Counted from the first letter of the stretch, positions 6,280 through 14,704 are shown. The stretch is DNA of 31,554 nucleotides from JBBDNV01 sp040877415 (GCA_040877415.1 JBBDNV010000060.1:1-31554), one strand, 5' to 3'. Program-made: numbers and translations. The notes: generated by a model from the letters alone, not told the origin.

Positions 6280-8745
6280 TCATCGCAAATCGACGCGATA
6301 TGCGATCGCCCGGCGGACGGCCGGGGGCAGGGGGGCGTCTTTGCCCTTGATCGCGCGCCACAGGATTTCGTTGAGCTCGAAATCGTCGATCCGGTCGTAC
6401 TCGCTGAAATCCATCTTCATCGAACGCTCGGCGCCGTAGGCCAACTCGCCGTTCTTGGCGTTCAAGTCAATCCGCGCGGGCTCGGCCTTGTAGGGCGCGA
6501 GGTCCGCCTTGTCGGTGAAGCAGGCGAACATCGGATTGGCGGCCGCGTCGAATTGGCTCAAAGGCGCTAGGCCCAGGATCAATTCCATGGTGCGGATCAT
6601 GCTCACGGTGGTGTACTGCGTGCTGTCCAGGCTCTTGCGCTTCGTGTAGGAGCTGATCACCAGTCCCACCGTGCGGTGGGCGTCGACGTGGTCGGGACCG
6701 TTCTGGGCGTCGTCTTCGATGACGAAGATGGCGATTTCGGGCCAGTATTTGCTGTGGCTCACGGCCTCGACCAGCCGGCCCAGGGCCAGGTCGTTCGAGG
6801 CCACGCAGGCTTGCGGCGTGTAGGCCCCGGGACGGGTGCCGCTGGTGTGGTTCTCGCCCATGCTCATCACGATGAAGCTCGGCAGGTTGTCGTTCTTCTC
6901 AAACTCGCGAAACTCCTTGAGAAAAACCTCCACGTTGCCGGTGTCGCGAACCCGCTGGTTCGGCTCCCGGGGAATTCCATAATCGGGGCACATGTGGCCC
7001 ACCAGGCCCGGCACGCGGCCTTCCATTTTCACCGAGCCGTCGGGCTGGCTCACGCGGCCGCCGTATTCGCCGTAGCTGCGGTACGTGAGGTTATTGCGCG
7101 CGCACGAGTCCCACAGGTAGCCCGACGGGGCGTTGTGCAAATCGCCTTCTTCGTTTTCTTCGATTCCCTCGCGGCCGGAGTAGGTCAAGGCCCAGTTGCG
7201 GGCGACGTAGTCGGTGTTGTAGGCCATGGTGGACCAGGGATGGCCGTCGGCCGAGACGTGGCCGTTGCAATACAGGTTGTCCAACAGCACGAATTCGTTG
7301 GCCAGCTTGTGATGGTTGGGCGTAACCTCGAGGCCGAACATCACGAGCGTAGGATCGCAATTTCCCCGTCCGATGTCGCCCAACACCTGGTCAAACGTGC
7401 GGTTCTCCTTGATGATGTAAATCACGTGCTTGATCGGCGAGGGCTCGCCCACCTTGGTCGGAATGGCGGTCTTTTCCGCGTAGGGGGTGCCGGCCAGCAG
7501 CTTGTCGGAGTACGGGCAGTTGCGATAGACGGTTTCGGTGTACGCCGCCAACTGTTTGTCATCCGGCATCGCCACGATCGACAGTGCGCCGGAAAGGGTG
7601 GTGCCGATATACGGATACGGCCGCCGCCGCCGCTCGTTGGGGTCGGGCGCCCGCGGCTCCTTGGGGATCGGGTTGGCTTTCGTCTGGTTGCCTTTGCCCA
7701 CGCCGACCAGCAGCTTCTTGCCGTCGGGCGTGACGGCCACGGCCGTGGGATACCAGCCGCTGGGAATGAAGCCCTGCACCTGGCTGCGGTTGGGGGCCGA
7801 TATGTCGACCACGGCCACGCAGTTGTTGTCGGCATTGGCCACGAAAAGTTTCTTGCCGTCGGGCGAAACGGCCACCGCATCGGGCGTGCTCCCCTCGGGC
7901 GCCTTGGGGAACAGGGACGTGGAAATCGTCTCGGTCACAAATCCCTGGCGCGTGTCGATCACCGCCACGTGGTTGCTGTTGGCGCAAGCGACAAAGAGAC
8001 GATCGTCGACGGGGCTGGCGGCGATCTGGTTGGGATGTTCGCCGACGCCGATCTTGGCCACCACACGCAGGTCATTCGGATCGACCACCAGCACCACTCG
8101 TCCGGCCCAATCGGAGACGAACAGCCGCGAGCCGTTTCTGGCGATGGCCACGTCATAGGGCCGGCCGCCCAAGGCGAGCGTACGGTCGGGCTGTTTGCCG
8201 ACCAGATCGATGGCCAGTAGCTGTCCGGCGTCGATATCGAGCGAGTAGAGCACGTTGCGCTGGCTGTCGAGCGCCAGGCCGCTCTTGAATTTGTTGCGAT
8301 TCTCCTCGCGGCCGATTCCCGCCGTCGGATCGCCGTTGTCGGCGCGGGCGAGCTTTCCCTCGGAAAGGGAAAAGACGTGCAAGGCGGCCCCGCCGCCGCC
8401 GGACCACCACAACTTGTCCTGGGCCGGCGTCAAGGCCACGCCGAACCAGCTTTGCCGCACGGTTTCGGTTTGCTTGATCTCGTTGGCTTCCAGATCGACC
8501 ACGGTCAACTCGTGGGCGTTGTAGCCGCTGGTGGCAACCAGCGCGTGGCGGCCGAGAGCCAGCGGAATGATATTGAGCGGAAGGTCTTTCAGGATCACCT
8601 GCTCGCCGGCCGGCGTGATCATCCAGCCGTTGGGCAGCAGGAATCCTTTTTCCTTCTGGCCTGGGAACTCGGCCTTGTCCGCGGCAAAGGCGGTCGGCAA
8701 CGCGGCAATGAGTAGAACGAATACAAACAGGCGCGCAAGTCGCAT
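6280..8745 (-). CDS. Exported YncE-type beta-propeller / phosphoesterase fusion
   Basis: 821 residues. A signal peptide (MRLARLFVFVLLIAALPTAF, cleavage near AFA-AD) is followed by a YVTN/YncE beta-propeller over about residues 60-410, with repeats such as PDAVAVSPDGKKLFVANADN and PTAVAVTPDGKKLLVGVG. An alkaline-phosphatase-superfamily phosphoesterase domain related to acid phosphatase/phospholipase C follows. Its signatures are IKENRTFDQVLG (445-456), GHVSADGHPW, MGENHTSG (629-636) and the metal-site run EDDAQNGPDHVDAHR (677-691). The start ATG 8745 has GGAG 8 nt upstream. The likely role is periplasmic hydrolysis of phosphate esters, with the propeller binding a substrate or partner. This two-domain architecture is well known in Planctomycetes and Acidobacteria. 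It converges on the lactonase operon and appears to be transcribed alone. Confidence 0.9.
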   Translation of the reverse strand: MRLARLFVFVLLIAALPTAFAADKAEFPGQKEKGFLLPNGWMITPAGEQVILKDLPLNIIPLALGRHALVATSGYNAHELTVVDLEANEIKQTETVRQSWFGVALTPAQDKLWWSGGGGAALHVFSLSEGKLARADNGDPTAGIGREENRNKFKSGLALDSQRNVLYSLDIDAGQLLAIDLVGKQPDRTLALGGRPYDVAIARNGSRLFVSDWAGRVVLVVDPNDLRVVAKIGVGEHPNQIAASPVDDRLFVACANSNHVAVIDTRQGFVTETISTSLFPKAPEGSTPDAVAVSPDGKKLFVANADNNCVAVVDISAPNRSQVQGFIPSGWYPTAVAVTPDGKKLLVGVGKGNQTKANPIPKEPRAPDPNERRRRPYPYIGTTLSGALSIVAMPDDKQLAAYTETVYRNCPYSDKLLAGTPYAEKTAIPTKVGEPSPIKHVIYIIKENRTFDQVLGDIGRGNCDPTLVMFGLEVTPNHHKLANEFVLLDNLYCNGHVSADGHPWSTMAYNTDYVARNWALTYSGREGIEENEEGDLHNAPSGYLWDSCARNNLTYRSYGEYGGRVSQPDGSVKMEGRVPGLVGHMCPDYGIPREPNQRVRDTGNVEVFLKEFREFEKNDNLPSFIVMSMGENHTSGTRPGAYTPQACVASNDLALGRLVEAVSHSKYWPEIAIFVIEDDAQNGPDHVDAHRTVGLVISSYTKRKSLDSTQYTTVSMIRTMELILGLAPLSQFDAAANPMFACFTDKADLAPYKAEPARIDLNAKNGELAYGAERSMKMDFSEYDRIDDFELNEILWRAIKGKDAPLPPAVRRAIAYRVDLR

Positions 8746-8950
8746 GACGGGTCTCCGGAAGAAACGTCTGGTGACGCAGGAGCCGACGCTAGACCCATAT
8801 TAGCTGTTTTTTCGCGCCACGCCAGAATAGACCGGCCATTGTGAGGTTTCGATGAACGCGACGGCGCGACGTTCGAGCGTCGAGGTGAAGGGTCGGAAGT
8901 GGCGGCGGCTCCTGACCCCCCGTTGAGTTTGCTTCGCGCGGCGTTTTGCG

Positions 8951-10171
8951 CTACTTACCGGCCTTTTCGCGGGCTCGGGCCAGCTTGGCTTTGAGCTGCT
9001 CGTTGCTGGGATTTTCTTGGGCGAGCTTTTCGAGCAGGGGGAGGGCCTTGGCGAGATCGCCTTTTTCCAGATAGGCGTCGGCCAGTTCATACGGGGCGGA
9101 GGCGTCGGGCGCCGGGAACCGCTCGACGAGGTCTTCCCAGATCTTGACGGCGCCGTCGAGATCGCCCTCGATCGCCAGCACGTTGGCCAGCCCATTCAGG
9201 GCGCCGGCCGCGTTGGGGTCGGCCGCGATGACTTTTTCGAAATAAGGCTTGGCCTCGCTGGTTTGGCCGCTGTTGAGCAGGCACCAGCCCAGGCCGTTTT
9301 GCGCGCTACGGTCGCTCGGGTTGGCGGCCAAAGCTTTTTCAAACGCCTCTTTGGCCTCGGCGTTGCGCCCTTGAAAGAACAGCGGCCAGCCGTTCGACGC
9401 CGAACTCCCTTCGCCGCTCGCCGCCGCGGGCGGTTCAATTTGCTCGCGCAGCTCGGGCGTGAGCTTCTTTTCCTCGGCCGCCTCGAGCATCTCTTTGGCG
9501 AGATCGTTAGCCTCGCCGGAATCGACGACTTTCTTGGCCCACTTCTTGGCGTCGTTGAACTTGCCTTCCAGCAGGTACAGCCTGGCCAGCCCGTACCAGG
9601 CGGCCGAGGCCTGCGGCGCGGCTTTGAGCAGATACTTTTCGGCGTCCTTGTAGTTACGCCGCAGGAGGGCCAACTGCCCCAAGCCGTTCAACGCGGCCGG
9701 GTGTTTGGGCTCCAGGGCAATCACTTTCTTGAAAGCCTTTTCCGCCGCATCCTGTTGGCCCGAGTTAAAGCGGCTCCAGCCCAGCCCGTTCCACGCGGAC
9801 GTATTCTTGGGCGCCAGCTTCACGGCCTGCTCGAACTTTTCGGCCGCCTGAACGAAGTTTCGGCCTTGCCACAACTGCCAGCCCTCCTGGGCCAGCGCGC
9901 CGGACTGATCGTTGCCGGCCGCCGCGTTGGACGCGATTTGGCTTTGCATCGTTGAGCTTACGAGCAGAAAACAAACGGTTGCAAACATGGCCAGTCCTCC
10001 GATTGACAGTAGGATTCTGTTGCGCCGCACCCGACGGCGCTCGTCGGTCTTGAGAGAGGTAACGAGCAAGTCGTCCGCTCGCCGCATCGCATCGTCGAGG
10101 CGCGCTTGTTCGGTCGTGGGAGGGACGCCCGGCTTGCCGGACGGCTGGTTGGAAAAGTCAGTGCCGCGCAT
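8951..10171 (-). CDS. Membrane-anchored TPR-repeat protein
   Basis: 406 residues. A hydrophilic cytoplasmic N-terminus (1-50) with a basic patch DERRRVRRNR precedes one transmembrane helix (about 52-74), giving an N-in, C-out topology. The periplasmic part is two blocks of tetratricopeptide repeats (about 90-220 and 270-400), with units such as AEKFEQAVKLAPKNTSAWNG, AEKAFKKVIALEPKHPAALN and AKPYFEKVIAADPNAAGALN. The blocks are separated by a Pro/Ala/Ser linker (PPAAASGEGSSASNG). It is a protein-interaction scaffold with no enzyme motif. The start ATG 10171 lies 14 nt after the stop of the DUF2089 gene, so the two form an operon. The first 18 nt around the start nearly match those of the GH gene at 12249. 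Confidence 0.85.
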   Translation of the reverse strand: MRGTDFSNQPSGKPGVPPTTEQARLDDAMRRADDLLVTSLKTDERRRVRRNRILLSIGGLAMFATVCFLLVSSTMQSQIASNAAAGNDQSGALAQEGWQLWQGRNFVQAAEKFEQAVKLAPKNTSAWNGLGWSRFNSGQQDAAEKAFKKVIALEPKHPAALNGLGQLALLRRNYKDAEKYLLKAAPQASAAWYGLARLYLLEGKFNDAKKWAKKVVDSGEANDLAKEMLEAAEEKKLTPELREQIEPPAAASGEGSSASNGWPLFFQGRNAEAKEAFEKALAANPSDRSAQNGLGWCLLNSGQTSEAKPYFEKVIAADPNAAGALNGLANVLAIEGDLDGAVKIWEDLVERFPAPDASAPYELADAYLEKGDLAKALPLLEKLAQENPSNEQLKAKLARAREKAGK

Positions 10172-10185
10172 GGATGTTTCTCGCG

Positions 10186-10557
10186 TTAAATGCGTTTGAT
10201 GAGGCGGGCGGCTTCTTCGGCGTTGGTTTTTCCCGGCTCGACCGCGTCGAGCAAGCTGCCGCGAACGTGCTGGGTCTTGGCGATCTGGCCGCGCAATGTT
10301 TCGATCACCTTGTCGAGCCGCGAACGAACGGTCGGGTACGACACCCCGACCTGTTCGGCGATTTCCTTCAAATTGCCGCCGGCCAGGACAAACATCTCGA
10401 TAAACCGCTGGTGTTCGACCGGAAGCGTGGCCAGCCGCGACATCGGAAACGCCGCCACAACCGACACGCGGCAAACTTCACACGTCATTTCCGTGACGCT
10501 CATCGCGGTGCCGCAGTAGGGACATTCATTGCCCAAAGTCCGCAGTTCGGTTGACAT
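10186..10557 (-). CDS. DUF2089-family zinc-ribbon / HTH regulator
   Basis: 123 residues. The N-terminal zinc ribbon uses Cys12, Cys15, Cys26 and Cys29 (CPYC and CEVC). A helix-turn-helix of sigma-factor region-4 style covers about residues 62-85 (NLKEIAEQVGVSYPTVRSRL), and a charged C-terminal helix follows. Proteins of this type (DUF2089) are small DNA-binding regulators that usually sit next to membrane-protein genes; here the partner is the TPR protein downstream. The start ATG 10557 has AAAGG 7 nt upstream. An extension to 10590 would run into the AT-rich promoter. The upstream region carries an inverted pair of 13-mers (10573-10585 and 10621-10633), so autoregulation is plausible. Family call fairly sure, target inferred. 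Confidence 0.82.
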   Translation of the reverse strand: MSTELRTLGNECPYCGTAMSVTEMTCEVCRVSVVAAFPMSRLATLPVEHQRFIEMFVLAGGNLKEIAEQVGVSYPTVRSRLDKVIETLRGQIAKTQHVRGSLLDAVEPGKTNAEEAARLIKRI

Positions 10558-10572
10558 ACACGACCTTTCAAT

Positions 10573-10633
10573 TATTAAAACGAATAGCATAATATATCAA
10601 TAAAATCAACAACCTGGCTCATTTGTTTTAATA
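10573..10633 (-). promoter_or_regulatory. AT-rich promoter with two inverted 13-mers (candidate operator pair)
   Basis: TATTAAAACGAAT at 10573-10585 and ATTTGTTTTAATA at 10621-10633 are inverted copies of one 13-mer with a single mismatch, centred 48 nt apart. The DNA between them is the most AT-rich in the window and contains -10-like TATTAT and TATGCT strings on the minus strand. The proximal copy lies 16 nt before the DUF2089 start. Two operators flanking the promoter would suit repression or looping by the DUF2089 protein. Confidence 0.5.
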
Positions 10634-10719
10634 AAATTAAGACAGGCTGCCTTTGACCCCCGGGAAGCCACACGGTCTGGCCCTCGAAAAGAAGGCGGAA
10701 GCTACGGGGGCGGCTCGAT

Positions 10720-12249
10720 TTACGGGCGTCTGACGTCGACTACCACGTCGTGGCGAAACTCGGGCAATTCGAGCGTGACCGGCTCCGATCCGCCGCGGAC
10801 CGTAACGGCCGGCGAATAGAGGCCCGTCGTGGGCGAAAACAGGCTGGCCAGGTAATCGCCCTGGGGCAATCGGAACGCGATGGAGCCGGAAATCGGCTCT
10901 CCCGCGGCCGGATCGGTCACTTCGCGGGCATCGGCCAGGTAAGCGACCCAGCGCTTGCCGGGCACGGCCATTGCGGCCGTGACCAGGTGCTGGGGCGCTG
11001 GCTCGAAGAAATCGGCCACCGGCCGGGCGTGCAGGAAATCGAGCGCGTGGACGAACTCGGAAAGATGCTTCATCCACGTGCGCAGTTGGGCCGACGACTC
11101 GCGCGTGCCCGACTCGCTGCCGACGGTGATCGAGAAATCAATCATGTCATAGTGGGTCTGGCTCAAAAGCGCGATCCAGGCCCGCTTGCGATGGATCGTC
11201 CAGCCGACGGCGTCGCGGTAGAGCGTGGCGGCGTTGTCCTCGTCAAGGACGCACGGCTTGGCTTGCCCCTGCGTGGCCCGGCAAAAGGCCGCGAAATCCT
11301 CAAGCGCCAGATCCTTCGACATGAAACGGCCCAGCATGTATGTGCGGCCGCCCAGCACGACGTTGGGGAGCGGATGGACGTTTACCACGTCGACCATCGT
11401 GCCGGCAAACGTGGCATCGAGCGGTTGCGTGACGTGCCGCGCGTAGTCAAAGGATCGCGATCCGAACACCAGGTGCTTGCGGCCCAGCCGCTTGAGCGTT
11501 TCGCGGATCACGCGGGCGATTTCGGCCTGCCAGGCGTCGACCTCCTCGGGAGTGGCGTGGCCCGCGATGCCGCCGCCGGGCTCGTTGCAGATTTCGTAAT
11601 AGACGTTGTCGTAGCGGCTCGTCTCTTCGACAATCTTGGCGGCAAACGCGAACTGCCGTTTGTTGAGATCGGGATCCTTGAGGCTCGTATACTCCTGCCA
11701 CGCCACGCGGCCCACTTTTTGCATGTTGTTGTCCGCCCGCAGCGGATTGAGCGCCCAAACGTCCGGGCCATAGCTATTGCTGAACAGCGTCAGCTCCACG
11801 ACGATCCCCAGCTCGGAAGCCCGGGTCAGGAACTTGTGCAGTCGCGCGAAATACTCGCCGTTCCAGCTATCGAGATCATATTGCGGCTCGCCGTCCATCG
11901 CCCTCTCGGGTCCCATGCGCGGATAAGGGGCGAGATAGTCGGGCGATTCGGCCTTCAGGGGCGAAGAGGGATTTCGCGAGCTTTGCTGCTCGCGAAACAA
12001 GAGGAACGTGCGGGTCAACGTCTGTTTCTTGTCGGCGGCGTCGGCCAGATATCGCTCGAAGTCGAAGGCCCGATTCACCACCGACCCGTAGTGCTCCGTC
12101 GCTGAGAGCAGCACCAGCGGCCGGCCGCGAAACAGGAAATACTTGGGATTGTCCGGATGGATCGCGATCGGCGGCCACTCGCCGGAAGCGTGATCGAAAC
12201 ACGTCGCGGTGAGGAAAAACAACAGCAACAGAGCGCCTGGATGCCGCAT
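10720..12249 (-). CDS. Exported glycoside hydrolase, GH5/cellulase-like
   Basis: 509 residues. The N-terminus MRHPGALLLLFFLTATC is a signal peptide. A (beta/alpha)8 glycosidase-like body follows, with a conserved opening (HPDNPKYFLFRGRPLVLL) and YYEICNEPGGG, where Glu223 of the NEP motif is the candidate acid/base. CVLDEDN contains Glu337 as candidate nucleophile in the expected later position. The C-terminal 80 residues look like a beta-sandwich (GSIAFRLPQGDYLASLFSPT). It probably hydrolyses a plant or algal polysaccharide outside the cytoplasm; the substrate cannot be inferred. ATG 12249 is preceded by GCGAGAAACATC, shared with the TPR gene leader. It lies downstream of the SDR gene on the same strand with a strong hairpin between them. 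Confidence 0.75.
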   Translation of the reverse strand: MRHPGALLLLFFLTATCFDHASGEWPPIAIHPDNPKYFLFRGRPLVLLSATEHYGSVVNRAFDFERYLADAADKKQTLTRTFLLFREQQSSRNPSSPLKAESPDYLAPYPRMGPERAMDGEPQYDLDSWNGEYFARLHKFLTRASELGIVVELTLFSNSYGPDVWALNPLRADNNMQKVGRVAWQEYTSLKDPDLNKRQFAFAAKIVEETSRYDNVYYEICNEPGGGIAGHATPEEVDAWQAEIARVIRETLKRLGRKHLVFGSRSFDYARHVTQPLDATFAGTMVDVVNVHPLPNVVLGGRTYMLGRFMSKDLALEDFAAFCRATQGQAKPCVLDEDNAATLYRDAVGWTIHRKRAWIALLSQTHYDMIDFSITVGSESGTRESSAQLRTWMKHLSEFVHALDFLHARPVADFFEPAPQHLVTAAMAVPGKRWVAYLADAREVTDPAAGEPISGSIAFRLPQGDYLASLFSPTTGLYSPAVTVRGGSEPVTLELPEFRHDVVVDVRRP

Positions 12250-12308
12250 CGATGTTTCTCGCAAAGAAATATACGGGGATTAAAGTTTTGGCCACAGAGT
12301 GAGGCCGG

Positions 12309-12329
12309 GCCGGGGTCACTGACCCCGGC
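12309..12329. repeat. Perfect 10-bp-stem intergenic hairpin
   Basis: GCCGGGGTCA (12309-12318) and TGACCCCGGC (12320-12329) are exact reverse complements around one base. It abuts the SDR stop codon (12329-12331) and lies between SDR and GH genes on the minus strand. No U-tract follows, so it is either an attenuator, an RNA-stability element or a dispersed repeat. Confidence 0.5.
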
Positions 12330-13132
12330 TATTGGGTATTGAAACTGCTTCTTGTGTTCCATTCGGCGGCTGCCAGGTAGCCGCCATCGACGACCAGCGA
12401 CGTGCCGGTAATGCCGGCCGAGTCTTCGCACGAAAGAAACAGCGCGGCCCGGGCCACGTCGGCCGGCTCGATCATCGCGCCGGTCGGCACGCGTCGCAGC
12501 CGCTGGCGCAAGGCCGCTTCGGGATCGGGTTCGGTGCTCATGTGCGCGCGGAGCATCGGCGTGTCGGTGATGCCCGGGCAGATGCAGTTCGATCGCAGCC
12601 CATCGGCCGCGTAATCCAGGGCGATGGAGCGAGAAAGCTGCAGCACGGCCCCTTTCGAGGCCGTGTAAGCCGGCGTGCCGGCCTGCCCCACGAAGCTCGA
12701 AACCGAGCCGATGCTGACCACGTAGCTGCGCGGGTTTTTTCGCAGGTGTCCAATCGCGTGTTTCAGCGAGAGGAAAATCGACTTCACGTTGACGGCCATC
12801 AGCCGGTCCCAGTCTTCGCTCGGGTATTGGTCGAGCGGCGCGACGTGCACGACGCCGGCGCAATTGACCACGACGTGCAAAGCGCCGAACTGGTCGACCG
12901 TTTGCTCAATCGAGGCCTGCACCTGCACTTCTTCAGCCACGTCGCACGGCGTGAACAGCGCCTGGCCGCCGGCGCGGCCGATACGGCGGACGACGTCTTC
13001 GCCCGGCTTGGCCTGGACGTCGGCCACGGCCACGCGTGCCCCTTCGCCGGCAAACAACTCGGCCACCGCGGCGCCGATGCCCGACGCGCCTCCGCCAATC
13101 CAAGCGATCTTCCCAGCGAGTTTATCGGGCAT
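12329..13132 (-). CDS. Short-chain dehydrogenase/reductase (classical SDR)
   Basis: 267 residues, the normal classical SDR length. Visible motifs are the cofactor-binding GGGASGIG (13-20), Asp38 after strand 2 (AVADV), which favours NAD over NADP, NCAGV (90-94), Asn115, and the catalytic Ser143, Tyr156 and Lys160 in YTASKG. ICPGITDTPML and the C-terminal GTSLVVDGGYL are also typical. It interconverts an alcohol and a ketone; the substrate is unknown. ATG 13132 was chosen because TTG 13138 adds only two residues; no Shine-Dalgarno is visible. Its start lies only 17 nt from where homology to a ParE toxin ends, so the DNA upstream of this gene is a broken toxin gene, and its promoter may be that of the antitoxin operon. 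Confidence 0.9.
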   Translation of the reverse strand: MPDKLAGKIAWIGGGASGIGAAVAELFAGEGARVAVADVQAKPGEDVVRRIGRAGGQALFTPCDVAEEVQVQASIEQTVDQFGALHVVVNCAGVVHVAPLDQYPSEDWDRLMAVNVKSIFLSLKHAIGHLRKNPRSYVVSIGSVSSFVGQAGTPAYTASKGAVLQLSRSIALDYAADGLRSNCICPGITDTPMLRAHMSTEPDPEAALRQRLRRVPTGAMIEPADVARAALFLSCEDSAGITGTSLVVDGGYLAAAEWNTRSSFNTQ

Positions 13133-13149
13133 GTGCAAGGTTCGAGAGG

Positions 13150-13302
13150 TTCAGGATTCTGGGCATAGAGCAGAGCGAGGTCGTCGATCGAGTCGATCAA
13201 CCGATCGGCAATGTCGATGCTTTGCGATTGATCCGCGATATATGCCCAGATCTCGTGCAAGTCCTCGATCGCATCGGGGAGATAGACGACCCGCCGAGTC
13301 AA
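13150..13302 (-). pseudogene. ParE/RelE-type toxin, N-terminal fragment only
   Basis: From TTG 13302, with GGAG 7 nt upstream and 4 nt after the antitoxin stop, about 51 codons read as the first half of a ParE toxin. They include TRRVVYLPDAIEDLHEIWAY, then IADQSQSIDIADRLIDSI and LALLYAQNPE. The second half of the family, with the conserved Arg-rich strands and the C-terminal Tyr-containing strand, is absent. After LLYAQNPE the frame runs into the SDR gene in another phase and stays open to 12799 without toxin-like sequence. A functional ParE of about 95 residues is therefore not encoded. This is probably a deletion or recombination junction that fused the toxin to the upstream edge of the SDR gene. 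Confidence 0.65.
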
Positions 13303-13306
13303 AGGG

Positions 13307-13555
13307 CTACTCCGTTTGACCGCGGCGGCGGCGTGCTTCCGCCTTGAACGCCGCCCGGTCGAGAGGCTGGGAGTGCGTGGCACCCCAACGGGCAATGCGG
13401 CGACTGATTTCAGCTCGCAGCTCCGATTGACGCTGTTCTACGTCTTCGAGCGCGAGCATAGCGTCGGCCAGCAGCTCGTCTTGCGAGCGGTAACCACCCG
13501 CAGACATCCGCTGTTGAACCATGCGTTCGATATTCGGGGGAAACTGATATCCCAT
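13307..13555 (-). CDS. ParD-like antitoxin (ribbon-helix-helix)
   Basis: 82 residues, the usual ParD length. The N-terminal half, MGYQFPPNIERMVQQRMSAG then YRSQDELLADAMLALED, is the ribbon-helix-helix DNA-binding domain with the GxYxSxxEL-type turn. The charged C-terminal half (RAEISRRIARWGATHSQ onward) is the toxin-binding tail. ATG 13555 was chosen because residues before it, reaching to 13606, do not fit the family. It overlaps no gene and is followed after 4 nt by the truncated ParE. With its toxin broken, it may persist as an orphan repressor or as an antidote to toxins encoded elsewhere. Confidence 0.75.
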   Translation of the reverse strand: MGYQFPPNIERMVQQRMSAGGYRSQDELLADAMLALEDVEQRQSELRAEISRRIARWGATHSQPLDRAAFKAEARRRRGQTE

Positions 13556-13678
13556 ACAGACGGCCTCCGGCGTCGGTTGCCACTGAAGCATTCTAGCACA
13601 GGGCAAAGAGTGAGGGGAGCGAAGGAGGGGGCGAATCCGCCCCAGGACGATCGTCGAATGGCCTAGTAAAGGGCCGCA

Positions 13679-14704
13679 CTACAGCCAATTTTGCTGGCGG
13701 TACCAGTCGGCCGTCTGGCGGAGGCGGATTGCAAGGGGAGCCTGGGGCGCGAAACCCAGGTCGCGGCGGATCGTGGAAGTCGAGCAGACCCAGTTGCCGG
13801 CACGCGCCTCGCGGGCCTTGTCGAAATTGAAGATGTAGGGGCGACCGTGCAGGCGGGCCACGATCTCGGCCAGGGCCGCGGCCGACCACAACAGGGCGGG
13901 GCCCGAGCTCTTGAGAATCCGCACGCTTTGCCGCCCCAGGCTCTTGGCGATCAACACTCCCAGCTCGGCAAATGTCGGCTTTTCGTCGGTGGCCACGAAG
14001 TAATAGCCCGGCGGCGGACCGGCCGGCGTGCCATCGTCGCGGGCCGAAAGCCGCGTCCCGCGCTCGGCGCACAAAGCGAGCGCGTCGACCAGGTCGCGCA
14101 CGTGAATCAGCGAATACTGCGAGCGCGCCACGCCCAGGGCCACGTGCACGCCGTAGCGGAAAATCGAGCGAAACACGCCGCGCATCTGCAGGTCGCCCTC
14201 GCCGAAGACGATCGGCGGCCGCACGATCGTGATCGGGACTTGCGCGGCGTAGGTTTCGGCGACGAGCTCGGCCGTTCGCTTGGCGCGGCCGTAATGCGAG
14301 ACGGGCATGGCCGGGTCGCTCTCGGTGCGCGCTCGATCCGGCGGCGAGGGTCCAGCGGCCGCCAGCGATGAAACCGACACCAAGACCGGCGGCGTCGTAC
14401 ATCCGGCACAGGCCGCAACGATGTTGTGGAAGCCTTCGGCGTTGACCTCTAAGAGCTCGCGCGCGTGAAAGGCCGCGGCCAGGCCGGCCAGGTGATAGAC
14501 GACCTCGGAGCGGCCTACCGCCAACTCGACGCTCGCCGCGTCGCGGACGTCGCCCACTGCGAACCGCACCCCCAACGGCGCAAGCGCCGTGCGCTTCGAC
14601 GTGCTGCGCACCAGGCACGTCACGTCGTCGCCGCGGGCCACGAGCCGCTCGGCCAGCTTCGAGCCGATAAACCCGCTCGCGCCCGTTACCAACACTCTGG
14701 ACAT
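13679..14704 (-). CDS. NAD-dependent epimerase/dehydratase (extended SDR)
   Basis: 341 residues. The N-terminal Rossmann motif is TGASGFIG (7-14); GDVRDAASV, YHLAGLAA, SVSSLAA (Ser112/113) and SHYGRAKR with Tyr138 and Lys142 complete the extended-SDR active site, and TIVRPPIVFGEGD is the substrate-domain signature. Such enzymes act on nucleotide sugars, on steroid or isoprenoid alcohols, or as dihydroflavonol-reductase-like ketoreductases; the substrate here is not determined. ATG 14704 starts the Rossmann strand directly; the frame is open to 14905 but that extension is non-conserved in character. It is divergent from nadA across 254 nt and followed by a GGGGCG/CGCCCC hairpin at about 13629-13644. 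Confidence 0.85.
   Translation of the reverse strand: MSRVLVTGASGFIGSKLAERLVARGDDVTCLVRSTSKRTALAPLGVRFAVGDVRDAASVELAVGRSEVVYHLAGLAAAFHARELLEVNAEGFHNIVAACAGCTTPPVLVSVSSLAAAGPSPPDRARTESDPAMPVSHYGRAKRTAELVAETYAAQVPITIVRPPIVFGEGDLQMRGVFRSIFRYGVHVALGVARSQYSLIHVRDLVDALALCAERGTRLSARDDGTPAGPPPGYYFVATDEKPTFAELGVLIAKSLGRQSVRILKSSGPALLWSAAALAEIVARLHGRPYIFNFDKAREARAGNWVCSTSTIRRDLGFAPQAPLAIRLRQTADWYRQQNWL

Noticed and set aside
6676..8220. 514-codon open frame on the plus strand
   Set aside because: It is antisense to the well-supported YncE/phosphoesterase gene and is Val/Gly/His/Arg-rich, as expected from GC-rich reverse-strand shadow.
12799..13149. Continuation of the toxin frame into the SDR gene
   Set aside because: The sequence is an out-of-phase reading of the SDR coding region and has no ParE-like features, so only 13150-13302 is treated as toxin-derived.
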